Assembly (NCBI GenBank): GCA_019455065.1
Contig: JACFNC010000017.1
Location: forward strand, 1 to 64,000
Length of the DNA stretch: 64,000 nucleotides
Reading direction: 5' to 3'
Source of the DNA: Rhodospirillales bacterium
GTDB lineage: Bacteria; Pseudomonadota; Alphaproteobacteria; Rhodospirillales; Magnetospirillaceae
The notes under the pieces are model-generated. The model searched no databases. It was not told where the DNA came from and was given only the letters and a program-made list of their open reading frames with translations. Within the stretch, counting starts at the first letter, position 1. Each line of letters opens with the position of its first letter. The position numbers were made by a program, and so were the translations under genes. This document shows positions 35,016 through 43,915 of this stretch, piece after piece.

Positions 35016-35870
35016 CTATCTCTCTTCCCGCGTGCACATCGGCCGGCTGAACACGAATTCGTTGCAGCCGACGGAATGGGTCGTCGTCATGTTCTCCAAC
35101 TGCAACCCATGCTTTTGGTGCAGGTAGCAGAACATCTCGCCGGCGGTGGCGACCTCGTAGGGATAGCCGCCCACCCAATCGCGGACATCGTGCCAGAAAC
35201 TCATCCCGCGGCTCCGCTCGTTCCGATAGGCGGCGATGATTCGGAAGGGATTGCGGAAGGTGATCAGGTGGCGGACGATGAAATTGGCGACATAGGCGCC
35301 TTCCATCAGCCATTTAACGGGCAGCGGGGAATGCACGTAGGTGCGTTTGATGGCCAGCCACAGATTGGAGCCGGCGAAGCGACGGTCCACCTTGTTGTAG
35401 ATCGACAGCGCCAGCAGGCCGCCCGGTTTGACCTTGGCGGCGGCCGCGTCGACGGCGGTCCACAGGTCCCCGGTGTGATGGAGCACCCCCCAAGAATAAA
35501 CAATATCGGCCGGCGCCAGGCTTGCCATGAACTCAGGATCGAGAACAGATCCCCGCAGCACCTGCCATCGTGCCGGCTCGACATTGGCGAGCGAACGCAG
35601 GCGGTCGGTGGTACGCACCGAATCGGCGTCGAAGTCGAACGACACCACGCGGTCCGCCCCCAGCCCGACGGCGGCAAGCGAAAACAAGCCACTGCCGCTG
35701 CCGATGTCCAAGAAGGTCCGCCCGACGAGATTATCAACACCGAGCAAGTCGCGCATGGACTGCATCGCCAGTTCGACGCGCTCCTGGGAGAAATGGCTGT
35801 CGACGAAACTTTCCCAGTTTTTGCCGAAGCCGAAACGTATCGCAGTGTCGTTCGCCATGCTGGTCCTCAT
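35016..35870 (-). CDS. SAM-dependent methyltransferase
   Basis: This 284-residue class I methyltransferase shows TFLDIGSGSGLFSLAAVGLGA, the motif II acid in VVSFDFDADSV, and DIVYSWGVLHHTGDL. Proteins with 'YSWGVLHHTG' are frequent in LPS and capsule clusters. The ATG at 35870 overlaps the stop of the upstream methyltransferase gene (ATGA) and is preferred to an upstream frame extension. The C-terminal part, GGYPYEVATAGEMFCYL, is typical of this group. Confidence 0.8.
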   Translation of the reverse strand: MRTSMANDTAIRFGFGKNWESFVDSHFSQERVELAMQSMRDLLGVDNLVGRTFLDIGSGSGLFSLAAVGLGADRVVSFDFDADSVRTTDRLRSLANVEPARWQVLRGSVLDPEFMASLAPADIVYSWGVLHHTGDLWTAVDAAAAKVKPGGLLALSIYNKVDRRFAGSNLWLAIKRTYVHSPLPVKWLMEGAYVANFIVRHLITFRNPFRIIAAYRNERSRGMSFWHDVRDWVGGYPYEVATAGEMFCYLHQKHGLQLENMTTTHSVGCNEFVFSRPMCTREER

Positions 35871-36712
35871 AACGTGCTGACCGGTTTCTCGGTGGAAAGG
35901 ATTACGGTCTTGAACGCTGTGCAGGCCGCTTCCACCAGGCGTACCCCCCCCGGTATCCAACCAATTGCGGAGCCATGAAGTTGGCTTAGGCGCGGGTGGT
36001 TGAGGGTGTCAAGCGCGACGCGCTGACCTGCTTGTTGAAATGCCCGCCGGTAGTCGGCAACCGACCGGTACACAGTCTGGTCGACACTGAAATCGTAGTA
36101 AAATTTGACGCGCTGCCAGAAACCCATCCCGGCAACGGTCTGCCATCCCGGCTCCATCCCGGCAACCACCGCCGCCGCCACCATCCAGCGCCGCAAGAAG
36201 TTCTTCGGCATCCAGTGTATCAAAGGCATGCCAAGATGGCCCTCGATCGGGCTCCACCGGCCGATGAACCAGTGGTACCCCCAACCGCCGGGAGCCGTGA
36301 CGCGGGTAATTTCACCGACCGCGGCGTCCAGGTCGAAGACATGTTCGAAGACGCTGCTGGAATAGACGACATTGAAGAACCCATCCTCGAACCCCGGCCC
36401 GCCGACTGTCCGACCGAGACGAAGGACTCCTGGCTCGTAGGCGCCCGCATCACGCAGGCCGGGCTCGGCGAACCTAATCCACTTGTCATGGACTTCCAAT
36501 CCGTATGCCTGCCAACCAAGGCGCCGCAACCCAGCCACCGATTGGCCGCGACCGCATCCGAAATCAAGAATCCGGAACTGGTCTTGCCGCAGACCTGACC
36601 CTGCACACTTGCGCTCAAGAAAATCCAACAAGCCCGGATTCACCCGATAGGCGCTTATTTCGTCCAGGCTCAAGGCATGATCCTGGTCATGGATATAAAT
36701 GTCTCCGCCCAT
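35867..36712 (-). CDS. SAM-dependent methyltransferase (paralogue of 30839 gene)
   Basis: This 281-residue protein carries FRILDFGCGRGQSVAGLRRLGW and the paralogue-defining GGWGYHWFIGRWSPIE region. It aligns along its full length with the product of 30839-31705. I choose the ATG at 36712 (MGGDIYIHD), which aligns with the paralogue's N-terminus and has gagggg upstream; a GTG at 36793 is also open. It follows asnB of the reverse unit and is coupled to the next methyltransferase gene by a 4-bp overlap. Confidence 0.8.
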   Translation of the reverse strand: MGGDIYIHDQDHALSLDEISAYRVNPGLLDFLERKCAGSGLRQDQFRILDFGCGRGQSVAGLRRLGWQAYGLEVHDKWIRFAEPGLRDAGAYEPGVLRLGRTVGGPGFEDGFFNVVYSSSVFEHVFDLDAAVGEITRVTAPGGWGYHWFIGRWSPIEGHLGMPLIHWMPKNFLRRWMVAAAVVAGMEPGWQTVAGMGFWQRVKFYYDFSVDQTVYRSVADYRRAFQQAGQRVALDTLNHPRLSQLHGSAIGWIPGGVRLVEAACTAFKTVILSTEKPVSTL

Positions 36713-36799
36713 GATTAGCGCCGCCCCTCGCTTACCCCCAAGAGTCCCGAAACTATCGGCCACCAGGCGCTCTTGCCTGACATCGCCTTCCACGCCCGG

Positions 36800-38683
36800 T
36801 CACGCATCGTGCCGACACAACCACCGTTCGAGGACCAACAAGTCGAGCAGCAGCTTGCCGTGGCTGCGTACTCCCTTGGAATGCTCGGAAACCAGACGGG
36901 CCACCTCCTTCGCCCGCAGGACTCCCCTCTGCCGCGCCCTTTCACCGAGAAGGGTGTCCTCGAGCGATTGGCGCAGCGGCCCCCGCAGCCATTCATCGAG
37001 CGGTATGGCAAAGCCCTTCTTGCGCCCCTCAACCACGTCCTTCGGCAACCTATCTGCAAAATAGGTGCGCATCAGGGTTTTCGTCTGGGTCGCGGAGATT
37101 TTGTCTCTCCATGAGATGGCCAGCGACTTCTCAACCACTCGGAGATCGAGCAGCGGAACCCGCACTTCCAGCGAAGCCAGCATGCTCATCATGTCGACCT
37201 TTCGCAGAACGTCGTCGACCATGAACAGGCCGACGTCGTGGCGCATGACGGCATCGAGGCCGCCAGCATGGTCGCTCGACATCAGCTGGGCAATTTCCGG
37301 GTCGGCGAGGTGCGGCCGCAACCGGTCGCCCGCCAGATCGCGCATCGTAACGCCGTTCATATGCTTCTGAAGGCCCATGTACAGGCGCTCAGGGGTCTGG
37401 CGAAAAACCCCCGCCGCGAAACCGAGACGCCGGCCGAGCCGGCTTCGGCTTCCCATCAACCGCGTGGCGCCGCCTGCGGCGCCGGCAACCAACCGTCGAA
37501 GCATGGGGGGAAGGGCGCCGTGGGCTTTGCTGAGTTGAAGATAGCGCCGGTAGGACTGATAGCCGCCCCACTGCTCATCCCCGCCGTCACCCGACAGAAT
37601 CACCTTTACGCGGTCCCGCGCGAACCGGCTGATCAGGAAGGTCGGCAAGGCCGAATCGTCGGCAAACGGCAGGTCGAAGTGATCGAAGAGGCGCTCCCAA
37701 TGCGACAACAGGTCCTTCGGATCGGCGTCTAGCGCGTGGTGCTCCGTTCCAAAGCGCTCGGCGACCGACGCGGCTACCCGCCCTTCATCGAAGATTCCGC
37801 TCTTCTGGAACCCGACCGTGAATGTCTTAATCGACCCGCTCGCCGTCTCGGCCAGCAGCGCCGTCACAATTCCGGAATCAATACCGCCACTCAAGAACAC
37901 GCCAACAGGTACGTCCGCCACCACCTGGAGCCGCAAAGCGTCGCGGATCAGGGCTACCAGTTCCTCCATGTCCTCGGCCCGGCAGCGCCGCACCCCGCGC
38001 TCCGCCGCCTTGGCGCCGACGTCCCAATAGCAACCGCTGCGAACCTGCCCCTCCGACCACGTCAGCCAATGCCCCGGCAAAAGCTGATGTATCTCGCGAA
38101 ACCCCGTGTGTTGGCGCGGCATGTATCCGCTGCCCAGGTAGAACGGGATCATTCTGAGATCCGGGCGTCGATCGACTTCGGCGAGGGCGAGCAGGCCCTT
38201 GATCTCGCTGGCGAAGGCAAGACACTCGCCAAGACGGGTATAATAGAGGGTCTTGATGCCGATAGGATCGCGCGCCAGAAACAGGCGCTGGCGCGTCGTA
38301 TCCCATATCGCGAAGGCAAACATGCCGTTCAGTTTTTCGAGGCAGCCTTCCCCCCAGCGAATATATGCCTTGAGCAGCACTTCGCTGTCCGACCGAGTTT
38401 CGAATATCTCGCCGACGGAAATCAATTCCTCGCGAAGTTCGGCGAAATTATAGATTTCTCCATTGAACGATAAAACGAACCCGCGCGGGTCGGTCATCGG
38501 CTGGGCGCCGCCCGCCAGGTCGAGAATGGCTAGCCGACGGTGCCCCAATCCGCAGGATTCGCCGATCCACTGCCCATGACCGTCGGGGCCGCGATGTTGA
38601 AGGGGTTGACTGAGGGCGGCTATCGCCCGCTCCAGGTGTTCCAGCTGGGCGTTCCGGTCGACGATCCCGCATATTCCACACAA
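36800..38683 (-). CDS. asnB: Asparagine synthetase B-type amidotransferase (arm 2)
   Basis: This 627-residue enzyme has catalytic Cys2 (CGICGIVDRN), glutaminase motifs such as SFNGEIYNFAEL, and the synthetase PP-loop FLSGGIDSGIVTALLA. The start codon is TTG at 38683: Cys must be residue 2 for the autocatalytic N-terminal nucleophile, and ggagcg lies a short distance upstream. It heads the long reverse unit. With the paralogue at 18533 it gives the locus two glutamine-dependent amidating enzymes, likely for different carboxylated sugars or substituents. Confidence 0.88.
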   Translation of the reverse strand: MCGICGIVDRNAQLEHLERAIAALSQPLQHRGPDGHGQWIGESCGLGHRRLAILDLAGGAQPMTDPRGFVLSFNGEIYNFAELREELISVGEIFETRSDSEVLLKAYIRWGEGCLEKLNGMFAFAIWDTTRQRLFLARDPIGIKTLYYTRLGECLAFASEIKGLLALAEVDRRPDLRMIPFYLGSGYMPRQHTGFREIHQLLPGHWLTWSEGQVRSGCYWDVGAKAAERGVRRCRAEDMEELVALIRDALRLQVVADVPVGVFLSGGIDSGIVTALLAETASGSIKTFTVGFQKSGIFDEGRVAASVAERFGTEHHALDADPKDLLSHWERLFDHFDLPFADDSALPTFLISRFARDRVKVILSGDGGDEQWGGYQSYRRYLQLSKAHGALPPMLRRLVAGAAGGATRLMGSRSRLGRRLGFAAGVFRQTPERLYMGLQKHMNGVTMRDLAGDRLRPHLADPEIAQLMSSDHAGGLDAVMRHDVGLFMVDDVLRKVDMMSMLASLEVRVPLLDLRVVEKSLAISWRDKISATQTKTLMRTYFADRLPKDVVEGRKKGFAIPLDEWLRGPLRQSLEDTLLGERARQRGVLRAKEVARLVSEHSKGVRSHGKLLLDLLVLERWLCRHDA

Positions 38684-38858
38684 GTTCTACGCTCCAGTAT
38701 TTTCCCCGAAACGGCTCGAAATAGACGTTCTGGAGATTGCCTCTATTTTCCAGCCTGGGTAAACTGTTTGCTTATTTATAGGGTGGGACGTCTTCTGCGA
38801 AGCACGTTTCGGGGCCATAAGCGGCCGAAGCGCCTCCCCAATCCCCCGAGGTCACCGC

Positions 38859-39632
38859 ATGAGCACCGATTTCCTGGACGTCACCGAACTGGCCGGCGAC
38901 GAGGTCACCGCCGAGCAGGTGGAACGGATGTGCCACCGCTACTACTGGGCCGGCCGCCATTGCGAGGGCAAGGACATCGTCGAGGTGGCCTGCGGCACCG
39001 GGCAGGGCCTCGGCTATCTGGCGGCCAGGGCGCGCAGCCTGGTCGGCGGCGACTTCTCGCAGGCCATGGTCGACCGCGCCGCCGCCCACTACGGAAGCCG
39101 CGTGGAGGTGCGCCGCTTCGACGCCCAGGACATGCCCTTCGCCGACGCCAGCCTGGACGCGGTACTGATCTTCGAGGCCCTGTACTACCTGCCCGACGCC
39201 GAGCGCTTCGCCGCCGAGTGCCGGCGCGTCCTGCGCCCCGGCGGCAAGGTGCTGGTGGCCAACGCCAACAAGGACCTGTACGACTTCAACCCCAGCCCCC
39301 ACAGCCACGTCTATCACGGCGCCGCCGAGCTGGCCGGGCTGTTCGCCGGGCACGGCTTCGCCGTCGAGACGTTCGGCCACTTGGACACCGCCGCCGTGTC
39401 GCCGCGCCAGAAGCTGCTGCGCCCGGTCAAGAAGATGGCCGGCGCGCTGGGACTGATCCCCAAGACCATGGAGGGCAAGAAGCGGCTGAAACGGCTGGTG
39501 TTCGGCGGCCTGGTCACCATGCCCGCCGAGATCGCCGACAACATGTGCCCCTATGTCGCGCCGACACCCATTCCCGCCGACCGTGCGGACACCCGGCACA
39601 AGGTCATCTACGCCCTCGCGACCCTGCCGTAG
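38859..39632 (+). CDS. SAM-dependent methyltransferase (paralogue of 16818 gene)
   Basis: This 257-residue class I methyltransferase has IVEVACGTGQGLGYLAARA, DAVLIFEALYYLPDAERF and LRPGGKVLVANANKDLYDF. It is clearly paralogous to the 16818 gene at the other end of the locus. The GC-rich codon use here matches the core genome better than its paralogue's does, which hints that the arm 1 copy came with transferred DNA. It is divergent from asnB of the reverse unit across a 175-bp promoter gap. Confidence 0.85.
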   Translation: MSTDFLDVTELAGDEVTAEQVERMCHRYYWAGRHCEGKDIVEVACGTGQGLGYLAARARSLVGGDFSQAMVDRAAAHYGSRVEVRRFDAQDMPFADASLDAVLIFEALYYLPDAERFAAECRRVLRPGGKVLVANANKDLYDFNPSPHSHVYHGAAELAGLFAGHGFAVETFGHLDTAAVSPRQKLLRPVKKMAGALGLIPKTMEGKKRLKRLVFGGLVTMPAEIADNMCPYVAPTPIPADRADTRHKVIYALATLP

Positions 39633-39770
39633 GGCTCGCCGCCGACCATCCCGACGGGCCTCCGACGCCGACGGGGAACATTCCCGCCGCCCGCGGTGTT
39701 GCACCCTCATTCCAAAGGAGCAGCCCGGCGCCGCCCGGCGTCCGGCGACCACTGTGAAGGAGGTCCAATC

Positions 39771-39977
39771 ATGGCACGAGGAGTCGGAGGTCAATCTCCC
39801 GCCAACGTGGCGCATTTCCTGAAGGGCATCGATTTCCCGGCGAAGAAGGCCGATCTCGTGAAGCATGCCAAGGGCCAGAACGCCGACAAGGAGGTCCTGG
39901 ACGTGCTCAACCATATGCCCGAGCGCGAATACAATACCATGGCGGACGTCATGAAGGGCGTCGGCCAGGCGGAGTGA
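39771..39977 (+). CDS. DUF2795 protein
   Basis: This 68-residue protein has the DUF2795 pattern: ANVAHFLKGIDFPAKKADLVKHAK, then ADKEVLDVLNHMPEREYNTMADVMKGVG. The domain is helical and of unknown function, often stress-induced. A perfect aaggaggt ribosome site precedes the ATG, predicting high expression. Confidence 0.88.
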   Translation: MARGVGGQSPANVAHFLKGIDFPAKKADLVKHAKGQNADKEVLDVLNHMPEREYNTMADVMKGVGQAE

Positions 39978-40109
39978 CGGGCAATGCGGCGGCGGCCGGC
40001 TAGAGGCCGCCGCCGTTCCCTATCGCCCGGCGCCAACGCGGAAATCGCTTGAACTGCGCCGACGGACCCCCATCCTGCTTTGGCATAGCGGCAGGCGCAG
40101 GGGAACCCG

Positions 40110-41231
40110 ATGCAATCGTGCGACGTGCTGGTGATCGGCGGCGGCATCGCCGGCGCCTCGGCGGCCCATGAGCTGGCCGCCGACCGCACGGTCGTCGTGC
40201 TGGAGCAAGAGAGCCAACCCGGCTATCACGCCACCGGGCGCTCGGCCGCGCTGTTCCGCGAAAGCTATCCCCATCCGACGACCCGCGCCCTGGCGGCCGC
40301 CAGCCGCGACTTCCTGGAACGTCCGCCGGCCGGCTTCGGCGACCACCCGCTTCTGTCGCCGCGGGGCGCCCTGCTGATCGCCCGCGCGGACCGGGCCGCG
40401 ATGCTGGACGACATGGCGGCGGAACTGCGGACACGGGGGCTGGTCGTTGAACCATGCGACGAGGCGGCGGCGCGGCGGCTGGTTCCGGTGCTGCGGGCGG
40501 GAACGGTGGCGGCGGCGCTTTACGAACCCGGTGCCTGCGACGTCGACGTGAACGCCCTGCACCAGGGCTATCTGCGCGGCCTGCGCGCCCGCGGCGGGCG
40601 CCTGATCGCCGACGCCGCGGCGGAACGGATCGAGCGACGCGGCGGTCGCTGGCGGATCGCCGTCGGCGACGAGGTGTTCTCGGCCCCGATCCTGGTCAAT
40701 GCCGCCGGAGCCTGGGCCGACGCGGTGGCGGCCCTGGCCGGGGTGGCGCCGCTGGGCCTGATGCCGCTGCGGCGCACCGCCGTGACCTTCGATCCGCCGC
40801 CCAGCATCGAGGTGAGCGGCTGGCCGATGGTGCTGGACGCCGGCGGCGCGTTCTACTTCAAGCCCGAAGGCGGCCGCCTGCTCGCCTCGCCGGCCGACGA
40901 GACCCCCTCGCCGCCCACCGACGCCCAGCCCGACGAGTACGACGTCGCCCTGGCCATCGACCGAATCGAAGCCGCGACCGAGATCACCGTGCGCCGCGTG
41001 GTGTCGCGCTGGGCGGGCCTGCGCACCTTCGCGCCCGACCGCGCGCCGGTGGCAGGCTTCGACCCGGGGGCGGAAGGCTTCTTCTGGCTGGCCGGCCAGG
41101 GCGGCACAGGCGTCGTCACCGCCCCCGCGCTGGCCCGCCTGACCGCCGCCCTGATCGCCGGCAGGTCCGACGCGGCGCTGGCCGGCCCGGGGCTGAACGA
41201 ATCGGCGCTGGGCCCGGCGCGGCTGCGGTGA
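40110..41231 (+). CDS. DadA/DauA-like FAD-dependent amine oxidoreductase
   Basis: This 373-residue flavoprotein begins with the FAD-binding VLVIGGGIAGASAAHELA and has HATGRSAALFRESYPHPTTRALAAASRDF, closely matching the pattern in D-arginine dehydrogenase-type proteins. The C-terminal GLRTFAPDRAPVAGFDP and LAGQGGTGVVTAPALARL complete the DAO fold. It probably oxidises a D-amino acid or similar amine. It sits near polyamine genes (decarboxylase, agmatinase), which fits arginine-related metabolism, but substrate is not established. Confidence 0.78.
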   Translation: MQSCDVLVIGGGIAGASAAHELAADRTVVVLEQESQPGYHATGRSAALFRESYPHPTTRALAAASRDFLERPPAGFGDHPLLSPRGALLIARADRAAMLDDMAAELRTRGLVVEPCDEAAARRLVPVLRAGTVAAALYEPGACDVDVNALHQGYLRGLRARGGRLIADAAAERIERRGGRWRIAVGDEVFSAPILVNAAGAWADAVAALAGVAPLGLMPLRRTAVTFDPPPSIEVSGWPMVLDAGGAFYFKPEGGRLLASPADETPSPPTDAQPDEYDVALAIDRIEAATEITVRRVVSRWAGLRTFAPDRAPVAGFDPGAEGFFWLAGQGGTGVVTAPALARLTAALIAGRSDAALAGPGLNESALGPARLR

Positions 41232-41272
41232 GACCACGGTTGACGCATCGGGGCCGTTCTTCCACGTTAGGC

Positions 41273-41357
41273 CTCATCGCGAGGCGCCCGTGGCGCCCGT
41301 GGCGATCCAGCATATTTGCTGGATTGCTCCGTTGGCGTCGCCACCTCGCAATACCCG
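41273..41357. repeat. Palindromic intergenic repeat (cgcaatgac family)
   Basis: Two arms meet at catatttgctggattgctcc; the left is a degenerate tcatcgcgaggcgcccgtgg and the right ends tcgcaatacccg. It lies between the flavoprotein and rhodanese genes. Confidence 0.65.
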
Positions 41358-41382
41358 TCAAAGGCCGAGTCAGGAAACACCG

Positions 41383-41793
41383 ATGCATCTGAAGAAGGGC
41401 TACAAGGCACTGCTCGAAGAGGCGGGGCGGCGCGTGACGACGGTGCCGCTGGCCGAGGCGCGCGCGCTGTGGGAACGGCCGGACGTGCAGTTCGTCGACT
41501 TGCGCGACGTGCGCGAGCTGGAGCGCGAGGGCATGATCCCGGGCGCGTTCCACGCCCCGCGCGGCATGCTGGAGTTCTGGATCGACCCGGAAAGCCCCTA
41601 CTACAAGGACGTCTTCGGCAGCGGCAAGACCTTCGTCTTCTACTGCCAGTCGGCGTGGCGCTCGGCCCTGGCCACCCTGGCGGTGCAGGAGATGGGCCTT
41701 GCCCCGGTGTGCCATCTCGAGGGCGGATTCCGCGCCTGGAAGGACGCCGGCCTGCCCACCGCGGAGCGTCCGCCACACCATCCCAGGAAATGA
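41383..41793 (+). CDS. Rhodanese-domain protein
   Basis: This 136-residue single-domain rhodanese has VQFVDLRDVRELEREGMIPGA and the active-site loop FYCQSAWRSALA with the sulfur-accepting Cys. The C-terminal CHLEGGFRAWKDAGLPT is typical. It would transfer sulfane sulfur, for example to cyanide or thioredoxin-like partners. Start at the ATG 41383 after caggaaacaccg. Confidence 0.88.
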   Translation: MHLKKGYKALLEEAGRRVTTVPLAEARALWERPDVQFVDLRDVRELEREGMIPGAFHAPRGMLEFWIDPESPYYKDVFGSGKTFVFYCQSAWRSALATLAVQEMGLAPVCHLEGGFRAWKDAGLPTAERPPHHPRK

Positions 41794-41931
41794 ATTAGCG
41801 GACACTCATCGAGGTTGACATCGCTGCCCGAAAGGTCATATACGGGCGCATCCCAACAGACCAAAGCACGGCATTCGGCACGGCGGAGGCGAGGCGGGTT
41901 TCCCCATCTGCTCACGCTCATGAGGGCAACC

Positions 41932-43077
41932 ATGACCACACCTTTCTCGGGCGCCGAGGCCATCGTGTCCGCGTTGCGTCCCAACGATCCGATCCTTCTG
42001 CTGCGGGCCGACGAGGCCCGCGCGGCGGCACGCGCCTGCGTGGACGCCTTTCCCGGCACCGTCGCCTATGCGGTCAAGGTATGCGACCGCCCGGACGTGC
42101 TGAAGGCGCTGGCCGACGGCGGCATCCGCCACTGGGACGTGGCCTCGCTGCACGAGGTGCGCGCCGTGCTGTCGGTGGCGCCCGACGCGGTGCTGCACTA
42201 CATGAACCCGATCAAGGCCCTGGCCCACATCGCCGCGGCCCACGATCTGGGCGTGCGCACCTTCGCCTTCGACTGCGAGCGCGAGCTGCACAAGATCGCC
42301 CAGGCGACCGCCGGCGACCGCGAGGTCATCCCGGTCGTGCGCCTGCGCGTGCCCAACGACAAGGCGCGCTTCCCGCTCGACGGCAAGTTCGGCTGCTCCG
42401 AAGCCGAGGCGACGGCGCTCTTGCGGCTGGCCGTGGAGATGGGCTACCGGCCCGGCATCACCTTCCACGTCGGCTCGCAGTGCGAGAGCCCCGACGCCTA
42501 TCGCGTGGCCACCGAAATCGCCTGCCGCGTCGCCGTCGAGGCCGGCATCGAGCCGTCGATCCTCGACATCGGCGGCGGCTTTCCGGCCGCCTATCGCGGC
42601 GACGAGCCCAGCTTCGGGTCCTGCGCGGCGGCGGCGAAGGCGGGTCTGGACGCGTTCTTCCCGGCCTTCGGCGGGGTGTTCCAGTGCGAGCCCGGGCGGC
42701 TGCTGGCGGCGCCGGCGGCCTCGGTGCTGGTGCGGGTCGAGCTGCGCAAGGGCAACAACCTGTTCCTCAACGACGGCTATTACGGCCTGCTGAGCGAGCT
42801 GAAGTGGATGACCGGCCTGCACCCGGTGCGCCTGGTGCGCCCCGGCCGCGCCAGCCAGGCACCGCTGCAACCGTTCGCCTTCTTCGGGCCGACCTGCGAT
42901 TCGATCGACGCCATGGAGGGGCCGTACCACCTGCCGGGCGACATCGACGAGGGCGACTGGATCGAGATTTCGCTGCTCGGCGCCTACTCGACCGTGCTGG
43001 CGACCCGCTTCAACGGCTTCCCCGAGGCCCGCGTGATCGAGGTGAGGGAAACAAAGGAACTGCGCGAGGCGGCGTGA
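41932..43077 (+). CDS. Type III PLP ornithine/lysine decarboxylase
   Basis: This 381-residue enzyme is a eukaryotic-like ornithine decarboxylase-type PLP protein: TVAYAVKVCDRPDVL holds the Schiff-base lysine, FHVGSQCESP the central motif, DIGGGFPA a phosphate-binding Gly loop, and FGPTCDSIDAM the catalytic Cys from the partner subunit. It would make putrescine or cadaverine. The ATG at 41932 is preferred to an upstream frame of 39 more residues. With the agmatinase at 43916 it indicates two routes to putrescine. A strong terminator follows. Confidence 0.87.
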   Translation: MTTPFSGAEAIVSALRPNDPILLLRADEARAAARACVDAFPGTVAYAVKVCDRPDVLKALADGGIRHWDVASLHEVRAVLSVAPDAVLHYMNPIKALAHIAAAHDLGVRTFAFDCERELHKIAQATAGDREVIPVVRLRVPNDKARFPLDGKFGCSEAEATALLRLAVEMGYRPGITFHVGSQCESPDAYRVATEIACRVAVEAGIEPSILDIGGGFPAAYRGDEPSFGSCAAAAKAGLDAFFPAFGGVFQCEPGRLLAAPAASVLVRVELRKGNNLFLNDGYYGLLSELKWMTGLHPVRLVRPGRASQAPLQPFAFFGPTCDSIDAMEGPYHLPGDIDEGDWIEISLLGAYSTVLATRFNGFPEARVIEVRETKELREAA

Positions 43078-43107
43078 GGGCGCGCCTCGTGGCGGCAATT
43101 GTTTTCG

Positions 43108-43140
43108 ACATGGCCGGGCTCGTCCCGGCCATGTTCTTTT
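43108..43140 (+). terminator. Rho-independent terminator after decarboxylase gene
   Basis: The stem ACATGGCCGGG / CCCGGCCATGT (11 bp, 5-base loop) is followed by TCTTTT. It lies 31 bp after the decarboxylase stop codon. A second GC-rich hairpin (gcccccggggcaagcccggg) lies just beyond. Confidence 0.88.
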
Positions 43141-43237
43141 AGAGCCCCCCGGGGCAAGCCCGGGGGTGAGGGCGGGCTTTCTATTCTTCCGGTTCGTGCC
43201 GCCTGGCCACCTCGATCGCTGCGGGAAGCGCATCAAT

Positions 43238-43540
43238 CTATCGCGGCATGTTCACCGTCGCCGTCCGGTGCACGATCTTTGGGTCCGAGCCTTCATAATT
43301 GTGCACGAGGATATTGCGCATGGCGATGATCTGGCGCCATGGAATATCTGGAAATTGCACCCGGAACGCTTCCGGCACATGTCGGGCAGCCTCACCGACG
43401 AGCTCAATCGCCCGCACGGTCGCGAGGAACGTTCGTTCATCGGCGGCCAAGTCTTCAGCACTCATTGAACCGACGAACTCATTGGCCTTCCCGGCATAGG
43501 AAAGCATATCGAAGAGGAAATCTGAAAATAGCCGCGTCAC
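43238..43540 (-). CDS. HepT (DUF86) toxin with in-frame amber stop
   Basis: This 100-residue HEPN protein has the RX4HXY catalytic motif RNILVHNY and the DUF86 segments RAIELVGEAARHVP and DIPWRQIIAMRN. It starts with GTG overlapping the MNT stop (GTGA). The frame ends at a TAG (43240-43238) just after TVNMPR, but if that codon is read through the same frame continues IDALPAAIEVARRHEPEE to a TAG at 43181. Related proteins do extend past this point with a Pro-rich helix. So this is either a nonsense-truncated toxin or a slightly short natural variant. Confidence 0.8.
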   Translation of the reverse strand: MTRLFSDFLFDMLSYAGKANEFVGSMSAEDLAADERTFLATVRAIELVGEAARHVPEAFRVQFPDIPWRQIIAMRNILVHNYEGSDPKIVHRTATVNMPR

Positions 43541-43830
43541 AGCATCCGCACTTCGGCCAAGATGCGGCGCCCAATGCGAGGCTTGAGGGCAGCCCTGTTG
43601 ACGATCTCGACGTTCATTCCGAGCGCGTCGCTCAACTCGACTTGCAGGCCGGCTTGTTCGAGGAGTCCGGCTTCGTCGCCGAGTTCGACGAGGATGTCGA
43701 GGTCGCTGCCCTCACGCTGTCGACCGCGCGCATACGAGCCGAAAATGCCCATAGAGCGAAGGCCGAAGCGACGACGCAACTCAGGCTGAAGCACCTGAAG
43801 CTTATCGATGATGTCTTCGAGAGGACGCAT
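43537..43830 (-). CDS. MNT-type nucleotidyltransferase antitoxin
   Basis: This 97-residue MntA-like protein has GSYARGRQREGSDLDILVEL, the GSx10DxD active site. It immediately precedes and overlaps the HepT gene by 4 bp, the standard order for this toxin-antitoxin pair. It would silence the toxin by AMPylation. The C-terminus KPRIGRRILAEVRML matches the family. Confidence 0.88.
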   Translation of the reverse strand: MRPLEDIIDKLQVLQPELRRRFGLRSMGIFGSYARGRQREGSDLDILVELGDEAGLLEQAGLQVELSDALGMNVEIVNRAALKPRIGRRILAEVRML

Positions 43831-43915
43831 GGGTCACATCCAAAACGTGTTCCCACAATATATCCCCCGCCCGTGGCTGAATCCAGCCGGGGCAAACGCG
43901 GGCCGGGGGTACGTA

